Shown here piece after piece: positions 53,101 through 64,000 of a stretch of 64,000 bases of DNA. Source of the stretch: Leucaena leucocephala (Eukaryota; Streptophyta; Magnoliopsida; Fabales; Fabaceae); assembly GCA_037074615.1 (NCBI GenBank), contig CM073535.1, positions 6,363,001 through 6,427,000 of the forward strand. Direction: 5' to 3'. Under the pieces are notes generated by a model. It did no database searches. It was not told the origin of the DNA and worked only from the letters and a program-made list of their open reading frames with translations. The translations under genes were made by a program, and so were the position numbers. Each line of letters begins with the position of its first letter. Positions within the stretch are counted from its first letter, which is position 1.

Positions 53101-53700
53101 CAAATATATCTTGGACAAATCTAGTAGTGGTGAATATTCAATCTCTTACATTTATAAAGAGGGGATATTTATTGTGCATGAGAAGATTAGAAAAAATAGG
53201 GGGAGTAAATAATGAGCATAAAAATAAGAGGTGAGTTTCTTATGAAATTAAGCTATTTTGAGGGTGCTTTATAGAAATCTTAAAGCCATCCCAAACAGGC
53301 ATTCATAGGCAATGGCCACCGACATCTAGTTTTTGGTGAATTCTATTCAAGTTGAGGGCTGTTGGATAAAAGGTGAAATTTGAGGATCTCACACGTATTT
53401 AGAGAAGACAATCAATGCATAGATTGATTTGCCGGTTGAAGCTACCTTCAATCCATTGGAATCGTCTAGCTGTTACAAGAGCCCCCATGAAGGATTGATT
53501 ACCTGTGTGATTTGCCGTATCGGGATTCAGTTGGTACTAGTTGCCCACTTCTACTTCTTGGTTAATTTAATACCAAAAAAAAGAAAATGAAAATTCAATA
53601 ATTAAAAAGAAAATATGAGCCCCACTGCAGTATATTTAATAATTAACATTAAATCAGGCTGTAATTCAAATTTGAGAAGTTAACCCGGGTTAAGCCGCGC
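50135..53700. other. Gene-free AT-rich DNA upstream of the P450 reductase gene
   Basis: No coding region recognised. A worn family H-like end (CCCAAACAGGC) lies at about 53288-53300, and a GC-balanced block at about 53300-53560 matches nothing I know. Confidence 0.45.
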
Positions 53701-53755
53701 GTTAGGTAGGTATGAGCAGAGTGGGTTGGTAGACGATGGTTGCGTCCCCTGGCTA

Positions 53756-53850
53756 CTCCCTCCACCTCTCTCCCACCTCTCATTTCCCAATATAACCCCT
53801 CTCCCTCTCCCTCTCCCTCTCCCACCCATTTTCAGAGTCTCTCCCTCTCT
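53756..53850 (+). promoter_or_regulatory. CT-rich leader (pyrimidine patch) of the P450 reductase gene
   Basis: CTCCCT repeats in the sense strand about 215-310 bp before the start codon. Pyrimidine patches are a common core-promoter or leader feature of plant genes without a TATA box, and I see no TATA box here. Confidence 0.45.
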
Positions 53851-54065
53851 CACAACGCCCAACTACTTCACACCCACCAACCCCCACCCTGAGAGACTCT
53901 TTCCGCTTCTTCTCCTTCCTCATCTCCTCTCCCCACCTCCATCACCAACCTCCTTTGTTCTTCCTCACCTACACTTCTCTCACCACAGCCTCATCATCGT
54001 CGTCGTTATTATTATATACTTTTGTAACATCTTCCTGCAGTTTCTTAACTTCAAGCGGGACCATC

Positions 54066-57000
54066 ATGCAGCCTTCTACCTCCTTAAAGGCAATCTCGCC
54101 TTTCGATCTGATGACTGCCATAATCAAGGGCAAGGTCGACCCCTCCAATGTCTCCTTGGAGGCTGCCGGTGAGGTTGCTACCATGTTATTGGAGAATCGG
54201 GAGTTTGTCATGTTCTTGACTACTTCCGTGGCTGTTCTGATTGGCTGTGTGGTGGTCTTGTTATGGCGGAGATCTAGCGGTCAGAAGGTCAAGGCCGTTG
54301 AGGCTGTAAAGCCGGTGATCGTGAAGGAGCCTGAGGTTGAGGAGGATGATGGTAAGAAAAAGGTTACCATCTTCTTCGGTACGCAGACTGGTACAGCAGA
54401 AGGTTTCGCAAAGGTAGGCTCGGTCAATTTTGTGCATGATTAGGCTACCTGAATGTGTCTAGGCTATGAACTCGTGAGCTTCGGCTGATTGTGATTATAA
54501 TTGGCTGGTTTGGCGTTTTGATCAGGCGCTTGTTGAAGAGGCCAAAGTGCGGTACGAGAAGGCGACGTTTAAAGTCGTGGATTTGGTATTATTCTTTCTC
54601 CTGTGATTATAGTGTCCTCCTTTTTGTTATTTCTTTTTCATTGGTGCTGGTTTCGTTTGGTATTTTGACTTGATGCTTAAGTTTATGTTATCGGTGAACA
54701 GGATGATTACGTGGCCGATGACGATGAATACGAGGAAAAATTGAAAAAGGAGACGCTGGCCTTTTTCTTTCTGGCTACGTATGTTTTCGAAACTATTTCT
54801 AGCTCTATCTTTCTTGTAATGTTTTTAGGAAGTCTCTCCTGGTAATTTGATATATTTTGGCCATGGTATAGATATGGTGATGGTGAACCAACCGACAATG
54901 CCGCAAGATTTTACAAATGGTTTACTGAGGTAGGTAGCCTTAATTTGATTTACAGTAACTGGAGTTGAATTATTATTGTAAGGGAAACTCAATGATATAT
55001 TGTTTACGTGGCTGCGATATTTTAGGGGAACGAGAGAGGAGAGTGGCTTCAAAATCTTCAGTACGGTGTGTTTGGCCTCGGCAACAGGCAGTATGAACAT
55101 TTCAATAAGGTCTGCGTTGAACTCATACTTTAACCTATCATTTCAATTTTTGAATTTCCGGTTACTCTGTACTTAGTTTTCTATGTTCTGCCTCGTCCCT
55201 TTATTGAATCAGGTGGCTAAGGTGGTTGATGAGATTCTTGCAGTGCAAGGTATTCTTTTGATTTCTTTCCGTTGATTTCTATAAAATCCAGCAAATATCA
55301 ATTAGATTTGTATTATGATAACTAGTTTGACATTAGGCATATAGGCATGCAACACTTCTCTGGATAAGTTTTGCAAAATGTAAAATCTTTTGGGCAAATG
55401 ATCATGCTATTAAGAATGCATAGGGCACGACACTACTTACTCCCTCGCTACTCACAAATGCCTTAAAAAAGAAAACTCCACTGATCTCATCTGTCTTCTC
55501 CATTTGCAGGTGGGAAGCGTCTTGTCCCCTTGGGTCTTGGAGATGATGATCAATGCATAGAGGATGACTTCTCTGCATGGTAATGAAATATTTAGTTGAT
55601 TTGTTAACATTGGGTTGTAATTCTTTTCCATGCTGATATGTAAGACCCTTCTGTCATCTGGCTAACAATTGTTATTGCAGGAAAGAATTGGTGTGGCCAG
55701 AATTGGATCAGTTGCTTAGAGACGAGGATGATAGAACTGTATCTACCCCTTACACTGCTGCTGTTTTGGAATATCGGGTTGTTATTCATGGACCAGGAGA
55801 TGAACAAGTTGAGGAAAAGAGCTGGCATAATGCAAATGGCCATGCTGTTGTTGATGCTCAACATCCATGCAGGTATGTCAGAGTGAAATCTTGAGTTGTG
55901 ATTTGGTATTACGTCATACTGTAATCTAACATGTATTTCTTACTCCTCATGAAGAGCAAACGTGGTTGTACGAAAGGAGCTTCACACACCTGCATCAGAT
56001 CGGTCTTGCACTCATTTAGAATTTGACATTTGTGGCTCTGGACTTGGGTAAGTATTTGCATGCAGACAAATAATTGATATACAAACTCTTTATCTATTAA
56101 TGTACTAACTCTTCTCTTGTTTTTGTGCATGATTTGTTTCACAGATATGAAACAGGAGACCATGTTGGTGTTTACTGTGAGAATTTGGCTGAGACAGTAG
56201 AAGAGGCAGTTAGATTACTAGGTCTGTCACCAGATACCTTTTTCTCCATCCATACTGATAATGAAGACGGGACACCACTTAGTGGAAGGTCTTTGCCGCC
56301 GTCATTTCCCCCTTGCACTTTAAGAACAGCTCTGGCTCGATATGCAGATCTTTTGAGCTCACCTAAGAAGGTGCTTCTTTTGAGAATGATGACTTCTAAT
56401 TTTTGTATTTTTTTAGATATTTCATTTATGTTAATTATTTATTATTCTCTTCATATATGTTCCAGTCTGCCTTACTTGCCTTAGCTGCCCATGCTTCTGA
56501 TCCTTCTGAAGCTGAAAGATTAAGATATCTTGCCTCACCTGCTGGAAAGGTTGTAACAGCTTTATATCTTGGAATTTCTATCATAGGTTTCTGTGCTCGC
56601 CTTTCTAATTTGACTTCTATTTTGATCTTTGCTTATATAGGATGAATATGCAGAGTGGGTTATTGGTAATCAGAGAAGTCTCCTTGAGGTCATGGCTGAA
56701 TTTCCATCAGCCAAACCTCCACTCGGTGTCTTTTTTGCAGCAGTTGCCCCTAGATTGCAGCCTAGATTTTATTCAATCTCGTCATCTCCAAGGTTCCTTC
56801 CTCTCTTTTACTCCTGCATTGCTATGAGGTGATTTGTGGGAAAGTTAATGTAATGAATGAAGAGCGAGTTGGAGAAGCCTAGTAGTTCACTTTATTTTCT
56901 TGCCTTTTACCATACATAATGAAAAGAATCAATGCCTAGATTTCAAGATGTTTCCAAATAATGAATTTGTAGTATTTTAAGATGATCAGATGAGTCCAAG

Positions 57001-58751
57001 ATGTGAAGGGTGACAAAACAATTTGCCTTATTCTAGAGCTACATTTTCTGCATTCTGTAACACGCTAATGAAAAATATATAGATATATTGATTATATCTT
57101 ATCGAACCTATGCATCTAGATATCTAATATGCTGCACTTCTGCAAAAATTGTCCACAGGATGGCTCCATCCAGAATCCATGTTACTTGTGCATTAGTATA
57201 TGACAAAATGCCCACTGGGAGAATTCATAAAGGAGTGTGTTCAACATGGATGAAGGTAATTTATACACTTCCTGGGTTATGTGTGCTTGAACTTGTTGAG
57301 TTGTAAGGCAGGATATAATCACTAAGGAATTATTGGCTTGCAGATGGCTTTTTTTTGGCCATTACAGTTGGTTAAACCGATCTGTCTATCTCTTGAGATT
57401 TAAAAAATGACAAGGAATTATAAAAGGATATGGAAGCCAAATGTCAAATCTACTGCTTATTTTGTTTCTAAAATTACTTCGGACGATTATTTTAACTCAT
57501 TTAATTGTTTGTTGTCCAGAATTCTGTTTCCTTGGAGGAAAGTCCGGACTGCAGTTGGGCCCCTATCTTTGTCAGGCAGTCAAATTTCAAACTCCCTGCG
57601 GATACTAAAGTTCCCATAATCATGATTGGACCTGGAACCGGATTGGCTCCTTTTAGGGGTTTCTTGCAGGTTTGAACCAGCTGACTTGCTATTTAGTTGT
57701 TCAAATCATACAAATATACAACTGCCTAAGCCAGTTATACATATTGTTGTGTTTTATTTGTACTCCAGGAAAGATTAGCCCTGAAAGAAGAAGGAGCTGA
57801 ACTTGGCCCCTCCGTGTTATTCTTTGGATGCAGGAACCGTAAGATGGTGAGTTATCTATCCTGGATGCTGTTCCTAACCTTTGCAGAGGGGTATGATTTT
57901 TCATAATATTAATTAAGAATACTTTTTTAAAGGACTACATCTATGAAGATGAGTTGAACCACTTTGTCGAAAGGGGTGCGCTTTCAGAGTTCATTGTAGC
58001 CTTCTCTCGTGAGGGACCCACCAAGGAGTATGTGCAACATAAGATGGCAGAGAAGGTGTCTATCCTCTCTCTAACCTACCTACCACCTTTCTCAGAAAAA
58101 TTGTTCTGGTTTGCTCAAATTATCAATTAATCATTGATGGGGTTAACCGCACCTAACCTACTCTACCGTGTTTAGGCTTCGGATCTTTGGAACATGATAT
58201 CTCAGGGAGCATACATATACGTGTGTGGTGATGCCAAAGGCATGGCTAGGGATGTCCACCGCACTCTACATACAATTGCACAAGAGCAGGTATGCTACAT
58301 GGAATTTATAATGCCGTTTTAGTGAACAGCTTTTTGGTGGTTGTCAATTTGCTACTTGCACTTCTTAAAAAGGAATTGCTTGTGGGGAGGTTGAGATTTA
58401 TTGGTTGCCCACAATACTCGTTAAATGAAATTGGTGACGTTGACGTGTCACAACAAATGAGGGGTCATTGTGAGGGGCATGTAGTCACACACGTCATCAA
58501 GGGGGTTAAGTTAACAATAACAATGTCTTGGGTCACTTTCTCTTCAACACACACACCCATCTTAAATTCACGATGATTCTCCATGGGATATTTCCGAGGG
58601 ATTTGAGAGTGAAAATGAATGATTGAGGGTGGCTGGCTAATGACGAGACTTGAATTGGTTGTGATCTCAGGGTTCTATGGATAGCTCTAAAGCAGAGAGC
58701 ATGGTGAAGAACCTACAAATGAGTGGCAGGTATTTACGTGATGTATGGTGA
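54066..58751 (+). CDS. NADPH-cytochrome P450 reductase (class II type)
   Basis: An ER membrane diflavin enzyme that passes electrons from NADPH through FAD and FMN to P450s. Eighteen exons join in frame to 707 aa: 54066-54413, 54526-54585, 54702-54778, 54872-54929, 55026-55109, 55213-55249, 55510-55579, 55681-55872, 55955-56047, 56145-56370, 56466-56549, 56641-56792, 57159-57255, 57520-57669, 57769-57846, 57933-58055, 58176-58289 and 58671-58751. A membrane anchor lies at about 48-67. FMN-binding [10 protein letters not shown] is at 103-112 and [11 protein letters not shown] follows. FAD-binding RFYS is at 485-488 and NADPH-binding GPGTG at 563-567. The C-terminus is RYLRDVW, with the Trp that stacks on FAD. 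The Ser/Thr-bearing longer N-terminus is like Arabidopsis ATR2. The first in-frame ATG was chosen. It appears intact. Confidence 0.96.
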
Positions 58752-58985
58752 CGACCTTATATCCGAAATCTGAATACAAAGGCAAGAAAGACGACCAAGA
58801 TAATAAAAAAGCTTTGCGTAAATATGAGTCGGGGAAATGGGTGATTTTGCAACGTCCTCTTCTTGAAGCCCTCAAAAGGGGGCCTCTACCAGTTTGGGGC
58901 ACTGGTCCCTGGATTCTTTGTTTTCTTTCCTTATACTATTTCTCGAGTGGATTCTTTTTGTTCATGTAACTTAATATAATTCAAG
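58752..58985 (+). other. 3' UTR of the P450 reductase gene
   Basis: Continues at exon-like base composition for about 220 bp after the stop, then turns AT-rich. A frame open across it is not convincing as protein. Confidence 0.5.
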
Positions 58986-59234
58986 ATTTGACAAAGATGA
59001 ACAAAACTCTTGCGTAATGTAAGGTAATTAATTTTGTTGTTTATACCTAGATCATGCTAGTATGAACTCTTAGTTTTCTCGTATTACAAATTATTATTAT
59101 TTGGTAGATTGTATTCCCGTGTTTTGCTTTGTGGGGATAAAACAACTACAACTACTATTTATTTTTAAAGGTAAAACACATCTTAGAATTACCAGACCGT
59201 ACAGGCAAGTTTTAGATAAAATATAATCATATGT

Positions 59235-59465
59235 TCTAATAATATATTTAATTAATTTGATTATATTAGAAAAATTAAATAAATTATTCAATATAATATA
59301 TTTTTATCATTTTTTTAATTTTAATTTTTATTTTTTAATTTGATTATTAATGATAGAGTATTAAATTGAGTAATTTTAAACAAAAATATAAAATATAAGA
59401 AATATATTTTATATTTTTAATTAAAATTAATATTTTAATTATATTATATATTAAAGATTATTAGA
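59235..59465. mobile_element. AT-rich family S copy
   Basis: Opens AATATATTTAATTAATTTGA, keeps the TTATTAATGATAGAGTATTAAA region and ends ATATTAAAGATTATTAGAG. Moderately diverged. Confidence 0.45.
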
Positions 59466-59849
59466 GTTTAACGAAATATGAGAACGTGCTCCTTCAAATT
59501 GCTTAGAAGAATAAGTACCGGCCATCACGTGTTAAGGGCGTAGACACAGTTTTCTCAAATCGTTTTATTGTTTGATAGTATATTAGTATGATATTTGTAG
59601 CAACAAGTGAAAAAATAATTTGAAACTTACTTTACAAAAAAGATGTGGCGTAGACGCGGGGTCTTTGGTTGTCTCTGAACTGGAGGGGCATGGTGCCAGC
59701 ACAAATGACGATTTTTTGATGGACAGCTATATATATATAACTTTCAAAAATGGGGATTTGATAAATTACAAGATGCTGCAAATTGTAAGGAAAGATTCAA
59801 AGCCGCACGTCTTTTTTTGAGGGGCTGAGTCTCTTCCTTCTTCACCTTT

Positions 59850-60292
59850 GTTGTTATCTTGAAAAATAAATTTTAAAAATAATAAATTTTAAAAATTAAG
59901 ATATTTAAATGATTAGTAGTAAAATTATTTTTTATATTAATATATTATTAAAAAGGGTATGATTTAATTAAAAGTAAGAGAGATGAGAAAGGGTAGAGAA
60001 AAAAGAAGAAAAAAGAAAGAAGAGAGAGTATAGAGAAGAGATATGAGAGAGGATATATGGTGGAAAAGATAGATGAGAGATGAGATATAGTGTAAGAAAA
60101 AGTAGAAGTAAGATGGTATTTGGATAATTTATAAACTTTTTTACTGGTCTAAAAACTAGTTTAAGTAGTTTATTCAAAATTATAATTTTAAACTATAATT
60201 TTAACTAAAATTATTTTTAAATAAATATAATTATTTATTTATTTATTTTTTAAATTAAGATTTTGTTCAAATGTACTTTTCAAACCAAACAG
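59850..60292 (+). mobile_element. Family H MITE
   Basis: Same orientation as the intact copy: AGAGAAGAGATATGAGAGAGG-type core, GTGTAAGAAAAAGTAGAAGT, then the AT-rich right half ending CAAACCAAACAGG. The left end is worn. Confidence 0.6.
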
Positions 60293-61149
60293 GTTAGTCA
60301 GTTTCCCAAACACAAATTCCAGATTTCCCCCCCACTTTCCCCCTCTGTTTTCAATTCAAATCTTTTAATAGTCCAGATAAACACTCCCGCCCACAACATT
60401 ATTATTGGTGCTACTTAAAATTACAACCCTTACCTTTTAAACAAAAAAAAAAATCCAAAATGTTTTTTTAATATCTAGAGTACCAAATTATAATTTCCAT
60501 AAGAAATAATAGTACAAATTTTAGTCTTTCACAATATTCTAGGCTTTGAAAATATTTGAGTGTCCCATTAATTTATAATATAGGTCTCTACACGTTTTAG
60601 CCTTTTAAATTTATAATTGAAAGAGAAAGGTGGAAGAAATATTTAAAATGGGAGTACATAGCTGATTTTGTTATCGGTAGAATTTAGACAATATACTTAA
60701 TTAATAATTAGAGATTAATTTTTTTTAAAAATTTAAAATATTATATTTAAGAGATATAACTATTTATTAACTATATTATACTTTTATTAGTAATATATTA
60801 GTGATTTTATTCTTAAGTTATGCCAATTCTGATTAATTGTGTTATTCTAAAGCAGTAATGATGGCAACTACTACTTGGTGAGGTTGCTGAGGTGATGAAG
60901 CACGTGCTCATCAATCCAATTATTCAACGTTTTCACTTTTCATCAATTCCTAATCCTTCATTCTCCGTTTTTTTTTTTTTTTTTTTTTCTCATCCTTTTT
61001 ACATCTCTTTCCTTTCGATTCCCTCCAACCAAACACCTCACTAACTCCCTTTTTACCAAATAAAGGGGAGCTCCAACAAACCTTCCTTGCCTCAATCTGA
61101 TAAATTTACCCATCACTTGGTCACTACGTCATCAAATCTAATCCATACA
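60293..61149. other. Gene-free DNA
   Basis: Includes a run of about 23 T at 60968-60990. No gene or named repeat. Confidence 0.45.
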
Positions 61150-61615
61150 GTGTGTGTTTGACACTCTAATTTAAAAAGTTCTTTTAAATAAAATTTTAGT
61201 TTAAGAAAATTTTAAACAAACAATCATATTTATCTAGAAATAATTTTGACCAAAACTATAGTTTTAAATTATAATTTTAAATAAACTACTGAAATTAACT
61301 TTTAGAATAGTAAAAGAACTTATAAACTATCCAATTAATATCTTACATTTATTTTTTCTTATACCCTCTCTCATCTCTTTTCTCTACCATCTCTCATTTC
61401 TCATCTCTCTTCTCCGTCCTTTCTCCTTTCTCTTTTTTCTTCTTTACCCTCTCTTCTCTCTCCTCTTTTTTTCTACCATCTCTCATACTTTTAATCAAAT
61501 CATACATTTTTTAGTAATTTACCAATATAAAAAATGATTTTACCACTAATCATTCAAACATTTCTATTTTTAAAATCTATTATTCTTATAATATATTCTC
61601 CAAAAAGTAATCCAG
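61150..61615 (-). mobile_element. Family H MITE, reverse orientation
   Basis: GTGTGTTTGACAC at the left, a CTCTC-rich block at about 61365-61490, then TTAATCAAATCATAC and ATTTACCAATATAAAA as in the copy at 46955. It lies about 35 bp from the left end of the larger family H element. Confidence 0.6.
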
Positions 61616-62185
61616 CCACGCAATAAAACTTGAGGCTACCACCTTCTTGGGACCTATTTGGTTTACAGGAAAACCATAGTTTTAAAACCTATTTTGGGCA
61701 AAGCCTAAGTTTGGGAAAATTTTAAATCAAACAACCATATTTGTTCAAACGGGCTTATGGGTAAAACCATGGTTTAAAACCATGATTTCAAATAAGTTGT
61801 CAGGACTAGCTTATGCAATAGTAAAAAGGCTTCTGCAAATAAAAATACCAATTTATCTTTACTTTTTCTCTCTTCACTGCCCGAGGACTCCTCCCTCATT
61901 CATTACGCTTACCTGCTTTTCACCTGTCCTCACATATCTTTCCCGTGAAGCCTTGCTCTTCGCCTTCCAGCGCATTCTCCTTTCTTGTGCTTGCCTCTCT
62001 TCTCCTTCTAGCTCATTCTCCTTTCTTCTCTACGTCCACATAACGTCTCACCGGCGACTTGTCATCAACCAAGCTATGCTCCTCTGTCGCGTCGTTCACG
62101 GCTCATCCTCTTCTTCCTAGCGTTATCATCATTGTCACCTCATGTTTGTGGGAGATCTCACCATGCGTCACCTGCCTACATCGCC

Positions 62186-62650
62186 GTTGCCACCTATTCA
62201 CTTGGAGAGGTTAGCACTCTTCGCCGTCTCTGTCACCGTCTCCACCTGTTAATCACAGATCTGAGTGACCATACATCTCATCATCGTCGTCACCTTTGTG
62301 TGTCGTGAAGCAGTTGCCATCGCCACCTGTTCACTTGGAGATATCAGCGCTCCTCGCCGATGTTGTCGCCTTCGCCACTTGTTAATCGCAGAGCTTAGTT
62401 ACTGTACATTGCAGAGCATCACCGTCGCATTTTTGTGTCGCATAGCTGTTGCCATCGCCACCTGTTCACTTGGAGATATCATCGATCCTCATCGTTGTCA
62501 TCGCCGTCGATACCTGTTAATCGCAGAGCTCAGTTACCATACATCGCAGAGCATCGCCGTTGCTTTTGTGTGTCGCCTAGCTGTTGCAATCTCCGGTTGT
62601 TTACTTGTACATCTCACTGCCTGTTGCCATCGCCATCACCGCTTCTTCAC
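62186..62650 (+). repeat. Tandem array with about 135-bp period
   Basis: Units start near 62186, 62313, 62448 and 62583 (periods 127, 135, 135). Each begins GTTGCCATCGCCACCTGTTC or a variant, then CACTTGGAGA, CCTGTTAATCGCAGAGCT and a TTTGTGTGTCG-like end. The last unit is worn. Because 135 is a multiple of three, one frame stays open over 129 codons, but it has no ATG and no known domain. It sits in the leader of the large family H element. Confidence 0.75.
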
Positions 62651-63346
62651 CTGAGCATTCAGTCAAGACCCCTGTTTCGCGTGATGGGTGAATTCCTATG
62701 GATAAAATTTCTCAGATGCAGCTTGTTTGACCTGGCTATTTTGTGGTTTTTTTACTTGATTGTTTATGGTAAATTAATTCCTTCTTATGTTTGGTTTGTG
62801 TAAATTAGTTAATTTTGCTTATTTCCCATTGGAGTAGTTTGCTACGTGTGTGTGCTGTTGGTGTTTGTTAATTCTTTCTTCACAAAGTCTATTTGTGCGC
62901 TGAAATTGATAGTATGCTAGTGTTGGAGTCGTATGCTGAGGTTTGTTAATTCTTTCTTCAAAAAGTCTATGTGGCTGGATAGTATGCTAGTAAGCATTGG
63001 TAGTATGCATTGAAGTGAAGTTATTTTTGGTTGCCTTCATGAATGCCCTGATTTTGTGCCGAGTAGTGGGGAAATGAGTAAAAAAAATTTCTACAGTTGT
63101 GTGGTTCAATTTGTCACACGTGGAAGGAAATTTTTTTTTTACCATAAAACAAATATACATACTGAAGCCAAATGTGTCCATAATTTTGCCATCATATATT
63201 TTAAAGTATTATTTGAGAAGATAAAAATAAGGAACCTTTGTCCTATTTGAATGTTTTGATATCAAGTGGGAGTTCACTAATTATCAGCTCATCCTTTCCC
63301 AATTGGAAAAAGTATTTGATAGTTTCTATGGTGGATTTATAGCATT

Positions 63347-64000
63347 ATGAGCAGATCAAACGCTTCGTGGGATAATGTGACAAGCAAACTATTTATTGAC
63401 CTATGTCTACAACAAATTCAAGAAGGAGAAAGAAAAGGGGGTAGTATGACAAAGATTGCTTGGAAATTAATTGAGCAGAGATTCAATCTGTGCACAAATA
63501 GGGAATATGAAAGGGCACAACTAAAGAATAAGTATGATGCTTTGTGAAAGGACTGGCAACTATGGAATAAATTAAAAAATTTTGAGACAGGGTTGGGATG
63601 GGATGGGATGATGAAACGGGCTAATAGTCGCAGATGACGAATGGTGGGAGAAAAAGAAATTGGTATAATATATTTTGTTTGTTGAGTTAATTTTTTTTAA
63701 AAAAATATAAATGAAAAAAGTAATGTCTTACTTTTGTTATTTGTTGTTTGGTTAAGAAAATCCGTCTGTCGAGAAATTCAGATTTAGAGGGCTACAGTTC
63801 TCAGATAAGTTAGATAATTTATTTCGCAATGTTACTGCTACAGGGTTGTATAATTGGGCACCTTCAATGACTACGCCTGAGCCGATGTACGAACAGGTAT
63901 ATGGCGATATTGATGCATGTGTTGATCTGGGAGAAGGTTCTGGTGACTCCGATGAACTTGCAGAAAATCCAACTGAATGTAGTGACGATCTGCATAGGGT
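63347..64000 (+). pseudogene. Myb/SANT-like DNA-binding domain protein, decayed, runs off the window
   Basis: Starts MSRSNASWDNVTSKLFIDLC and continues through AWKLIEQRFNL and LKNKYDAL, the trihelix-like Myb/SANT fold of plant Myb_DNA-bind_3 proteins. A TGA stop at 63545-63547 stands where family members usually have an Arg codon, and KDWQLWNKL, GLGWD follow in the same frame. Then a frame change is needed to read VADDEWWEKK. After a probable intron, the text from about 63757 (ENPSVEKFRFRGLQFSDKL, NVTATGLYNWAPS, ACVDLGEGSGDSDE) is the usual second exon and is open to the window end. Such proteins are often ORF1 of PIF/Harbinger elements. Domesticated copies also exist. Confidence 0.7.

Larger units (their letters stand above)
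61649..64000 (+). mobile_element. Large family H element with Myb/SANT ORF (PIF/Harbinger-like), right end outside window
   Basis: Begins GGGACCTATTTGG. Its first 200 bp align with the inverted right end of the MITE at 49612-50131, through shared words such as AAACGGGCTT, TGGTTTAAAACCA and AATAAG(T/C)TG. Then come a pyrimidine-rich leader, a 135-bp tandem repeat array (about 62186-62650) and a Myb/SANT-like coding region (63347 on). In PIF/Harbinger elements a Myb-like protein and a DDE transposase are encoded together. The transposase gene would lie beyond 64000 and is not seen. The stop and frameshift in the ORF suggest this copy is not active. Confidence 0.6.

Noticed and set aside
53955..54065. 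In-frame upstream extension of the P450 reductase
   Set aside because: The frame is open, but its first codon is TTG and there is no ATG before 54066. The protein from 54066 matches the family length.
62265..62654. 129-codon frame with three 45-residue repeats
   Set aside because: It has no ATG and no known domain, and the frame stays open only because the DNA repeat is 135 bp. Reported as a repeat instead.

Overview
This window is plant nuclear DNA, most likely from a core eudicot. The evidence is roughly 30% GC intergenic DNA full of short transposons, genes with many small GT-AG introns, and five gene models that read through cleanly as plant proteins. I cannot name the species. No bacterial, organellar or viral gene was seen, and no CRISPR array or rRNA gene.

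Genes in order: (1) 2736-4420, minus, a receptor-like cytoplasmic kinase whose kinase domain is complete but whose last exon I cannot find. (2) 16857-19731, minus, an AINTEGUMENTA-like AP2 transcription factor of AIL5/PLETHORA5 type. Nine coding exons give 523 aa, including a 9-nt microexon and one GC-AG intron. (3) 23718-27255, minus, a DEAH-box RNA helicase of the Prp43/DHX15 type. Seven coding exons give 727 aa, with a 1.5-kb intron in the 5' leader. (4) 30272-30876, plus, a small DUF688-like protein whose reading frame needs an intron or a frameshift. (5) 33057-36589, minus, an afadin/alpha-actinin-binding (ADIP/SSX2IP-like) coiled-coil protein. Fourteen coding exons give about 358 aa. (6) 54066-58751, plus, an NADPH-cytochrome P450 reductase. 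Eighteen exons give 707 aa. (7) 63347-64000, plus, a decayed Myb/SANT-like DNA-binding protein that runs off the right edge and appears to belong to a transposon. All exon joins were worked out by hand from splice signals and reading-frame continuity.

The rest is a layered record of mobile elements. SINE-A (about 190 bp) and SINE-B (about 263 bp) are two SINE-like families with poly-A tails, and several copies have clear target-site duplications. Four SINE-B copies and one SINE-A copy sit within 39.8-43.8 kb. A MITE family with ends like GGGCCYGTTTGG (intact copy 49612-50131) is present in at least seven copies. The same terminal sequence of about 200 bp starts a larger element at 61649, which carries tandem repeats and the Myb/SANT-like ORF. 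This looks like a PIF/Harbinger-type parent element beside its non-autonomous derivatives. A fragment of a pentatricopeptide-repeat gene lies between long inverted repeats at 31217-32203, the layout of a Pack-MULE. AT-rich foldback elements, a probable hAT-like element, minisatellites and microsatellites fill much of the remainder.

The genes do not form a pathway. They are ordinary single genes of signalling, meristem transcription, RNA processing, cytoskeleton/centrosome-like function and ER redox metabolism, separated by transposon-rich DNA. I found no convincing new molecular system. The most interesting content is the transposon biology and a few unusual splice structures.
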